Positions 62,335 to 64,000 of a stretch of 64,000 nucleotides of DNA are shown here, one piece after another (the stretch's first letter is position 1; each line of letters starts with the position of its first letter). The notes under the pieces are model-generated. The model did no database searches. It worked only from the letters and a program-made list of their open reading frames with translations, and was not told the origin of the DNA. The position numbers and the translations under genes are program-made. Source of the DNA: Desulfurococcales archaeon. GTDB lineage: Archaea; Thermoproteota; Thermoprotei_A; Sulfolobales; Desulfurococcaceae. The stretch spans positions 310,001 through 374,000 of the forward strand of contig JALVYU010000031.1 in the NCBI GenBank assembly GCA_027022365.1, in the 5' to 3' direction.

Positions 62335-63357
62335 CTAGTACTTGATCCTCGGGTCTAGTAGGGCGTAGATCACGTCCACTATCAGGCTTATGACGGCGAC
62401 GAAGAATGCGAAGAATATTATCGCTCCCTGTATGGAGTTGTAGTCGCGGTACTCTATCCTGTCCACTATGAATGTGCCCATGCCGGGCCAGCTGAAAGTT
62501 GTCTCGGTAAGTATTGCTCCTCCAAGCAGGATGGCGAACTGGAGCCCCATAAGGGTTATCACGGGTATAAATGCGTTTTTGAGAGCATACCATGTTATCT
62601 TGTAGCGGGGTATACCCCTTGCCTTGTAGCTCCTTATGAAGTCCATGCTGAGGACATCCACCATGTTGTTCCTGACGAGCCTGGTGTAGGCACCGCTGAG
62701 CACTATTCCCAGGGTTAGGCCCGGGAGTATCAGGTGCTTGATACTGCTTATTAGGGCTGGTATGTTCCCCGTCAAGATGCTGTCCAGCACGTATAGCCCT
62801 GTTATTGTCTGGAGGCTTATCCTCGGATCAATCCTTCCACCAGTCGGTAGAACCCCTAGTATGACGCCGAAAACATACTGTAGAATCATGCCGAACCACG
62901 GTATGAAGAGCGTGTACGCCACTATGCTGTAGATCCTCATCCCCGTGTCGATCTTGCTCCCCCTCTTCAGAGCCGCTATCATCCCGGTCACCAAGCCTAT
63001 GATCACGCTGAACGTGAACCCCCAGATGGTCAGCTCGAGGGTTGCAGGGAACCTTGTAGCGATATAGTTTATCACTGGTACACCCATGGGGGAGGCAAGC
63101 GTTACCCCGAAGTTTCCGTGGAGCACGTTCCAGAGATAGTCGAAGTACTGAATGATCAAGGGCTTGTCCAGCCCGGCCAGATGCTCTAGGTGCTTGAGCT
63201 GTTCGGGCGGAATATTCCTGGTACCCACAACCGCTAGTATGGGGTTGCCGGGGAGGATCCTTAGGAGTATGAACACTATCGTGTAGAGGATTAGGATTGT
63301 CGGGATTATCATGAGCGCCCTTACCACTATGTAGTATCCGAGGCCCTTCTTCGCCAT
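62335..63357 (-). CDS. oppB: oligopeptide ABC transporter permease OppB-like
   Basis: 340 residues with six membrane helices. DppB/OppB features: ILRILPGNPILAVVG at the start, GNFGVTLASPMGVPVIN and the EAA loop FIRSYKARGIPRYKITWYAL. The longer-than-usual loop RIDPRISLQTITGLYVLDS follows an archaeal pattern. It begins 123 bases after the binding-protein gene. Confidence 0.94.
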   Translation of the reverse strand: MAKKGLGYYIVVRALMIIPTILILYTIVFILLRILPGNPILAVVGTRNIPPEQLKHLEHLAGLDKPLIIQYFDYLWNVLHGNFGVTLASPMGVPVINYIATRFPATLELTIWGFTFSVIIGLVTGMIAALKRGSKIDTGMRIYSIVAYTLFIPWFGMILQYVFGVILGVLPTGGRIDPRISLQTITGLYVLDSILTGNIPALISSIKHLILPGLTLGIVLSGAYTRLVRNNMVDVLSMDFIRSYKARGIPRYKITWYALKNAFIPVITLMGLQFAILLGGAILTETTFSWPGMGTFIVDRIEYRDYNSIQGAIIFFAFFVAVISLIVDVIYALLDPRIKY

Positions 63358-63480
63358 CTATTACACCCTAATACCCTGCTCCATGATGACACCGTAAGCA
63401 CGGCTGTCTAGGGGATGGGAGAGGAAAAAGAGGATTAACCTAAGATCACCGGCTTAAAAACCGAGTGAATACGTTTATCC

Positions 63481-64000
63481 CTAGCCCTGCACCTTGTATA
63501 TCGTGTTGTACATCAGTATCATGGTGGGGCTGGGTATGATGCCACCGATATCGCTCCTTGTCACTATGAATAGCTTGCCCTGGAACAGCGGGACATATGG
63601 TACCTGCTCGGCAAGTATCTTCTGTACCTCCTCGTAGATCTTGGCGCGCTCCTGCTGATCGACTATTGTCTGCGCCTTCTCGAGCAGCTTGTTCACCGTC
63701 TCGTTGGCGAACCCTGTTCCGCTCCACCCGTTAGCGTTGCTGTCGAGGAACGGGGTCAGGTAGTCGTCGGGGTCGAGGTAGTCGGGATACCATCCCAGCA
63801 GGTATGCCTGTAGCTGTCCCTTCCTAATGTATGATACGTAGGTGCTCCACTCGGCGCTCTTGATCGTGACCTTTACCAGCCCGGTCTTCTCCCACTGCTG
63901 GGCTATGAGCTGCGCGATATCCGCCTCGGTGTCACCGTAGTGCGTCGGGGTGTACCACAGCGTTATCTCTAGGGGCTTGTCCTTGCTGTAGCCTGCCTGC
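63481..64000 (-). CDS. oppA: peptide ABC transporter substrate-binding protein, C-terminal part
   Basis: The open frame enters from the right edge and ends at TAG 63481, giving 172 residues. Typical family-5 extracellular solute-binding text is visible: ITLWYTPTHYGDTEADIA, WSTYVSYIRKGQLQAYLLGW, LDPDDYLTPFLDSN and AEQVPYVPLFQGKLFIV. It would capture peptides outside the cell for OppBCDF. The start and signal region lie beyond the window. Confidence 0.9.
   Translation of the reverse strand, partial: QAGYSKDKPLEITLWYTPTHYGDTEADIAQLIAQQWEKTGLVKVTIKSAEWSTYVSYIRKGQLQAYLLGWYPDYLDPDDYLTPFLDSNANGWSGTGFANETVNKLLEKAQTIVDQQERAKIYEEVQKILAEQVPYVPLFQGKLFIVTRSDIGGIIPSPTMILMYNTIYKVQG

Overview
The window reads as a chromosome segment of a hyperthermophilic, anaerobic, heterotrophic crenarchaeon, most likely Desulfurococcales-like. 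Evidence: TATA-type promoters with short or absent leaders, GGTGA/GGAGG ribosome binding sites, frequent AGG/AGA/ATA codons, archaeal-type IleS, a class II TrpB, superoxide reductase, two aldehyde:ferredoxin-oxidoreductase (AOR) family enzymes including a GAPOR-like one, a DHH phosphoesterase and many short tight operons. I saw no rRNA, no convincing tRNA, no CRISPR array and no complete insertion sequence.

Layout. 0-7.4 kb: edge fragment, membrane protein, orphan trpB2, methyltransferase, then a two-gene formate-dehydrogenase-like operon (FrhB/FdhB-like iron-sulfur flavoprotein plus FdhA) facing a MobA-like gene. 7.5-11.7 kb: GH4 glycosidase and a three-gene ABC-2 exporter. 12-16 kb: ileS, a small CxxC protein, superoxide reductase. 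16-20.6 kb: MoxR/DUF58/DUF4129-like/DUF4350-like membrane cluster. 20.7-25.4 kb: dihydropteroate-synthase-like gene, a frameshifted EamA transporter, then a thiamine locus (tenA, YkoE-like transporter, thi4) around a perfect palindrome. 25.5-33.4 kb: two more ABC-2 systems flanking a HisD-sodium:solute symporter pair. 33.5-42.3 kb: radical SAM/SPASM enzyme, AT-rich accessory stretch with a long inverted repeat and a large pilin-like surface protein, DHH protein, small EamA protein, MtrH-family methyltransferase, membrane protein. 42.4-46.9 kb: AOR divergent from a ferredoxin and AhpD-like pair, then TetR and an ACR3/BASS-like transporter with a TetR-type operator. 47-49.2 kb: decay zone with a frameshifted flavin reductase and a ruined vapC beside an intact antitoxin. 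49.2-64 kb: MoaD, stress-like protein, hemerythrin-like protein, probable structured RNA, second pilin-like surface protein, GAPOR, surface proteins around a fourth ABC-2 system, and an oppABCDF operon running off the end.

Together the genes describe peptide- and sugar-fed, ferredoxin-based metabolism using tungsto/molybdopterin enzymes. Pterin-cofactor functions recur (FdhA, MobA, AOR, GAPOR, MoaD, possibly the radical SAM protein), as do export systems and cell-surface proteins. The most interesting items are the thiamine palindrome with a cysteine-free Thi4, the HisD-symporter pair, the MtrH homologue, the AOR/ferredoxin/CxxC module, paired TTG-start pilin-like proteins, the decayed VapC, a candidate structured RNA near 51.3 kb, and a membrane gene whose best N-terminus has no canonical start codon.
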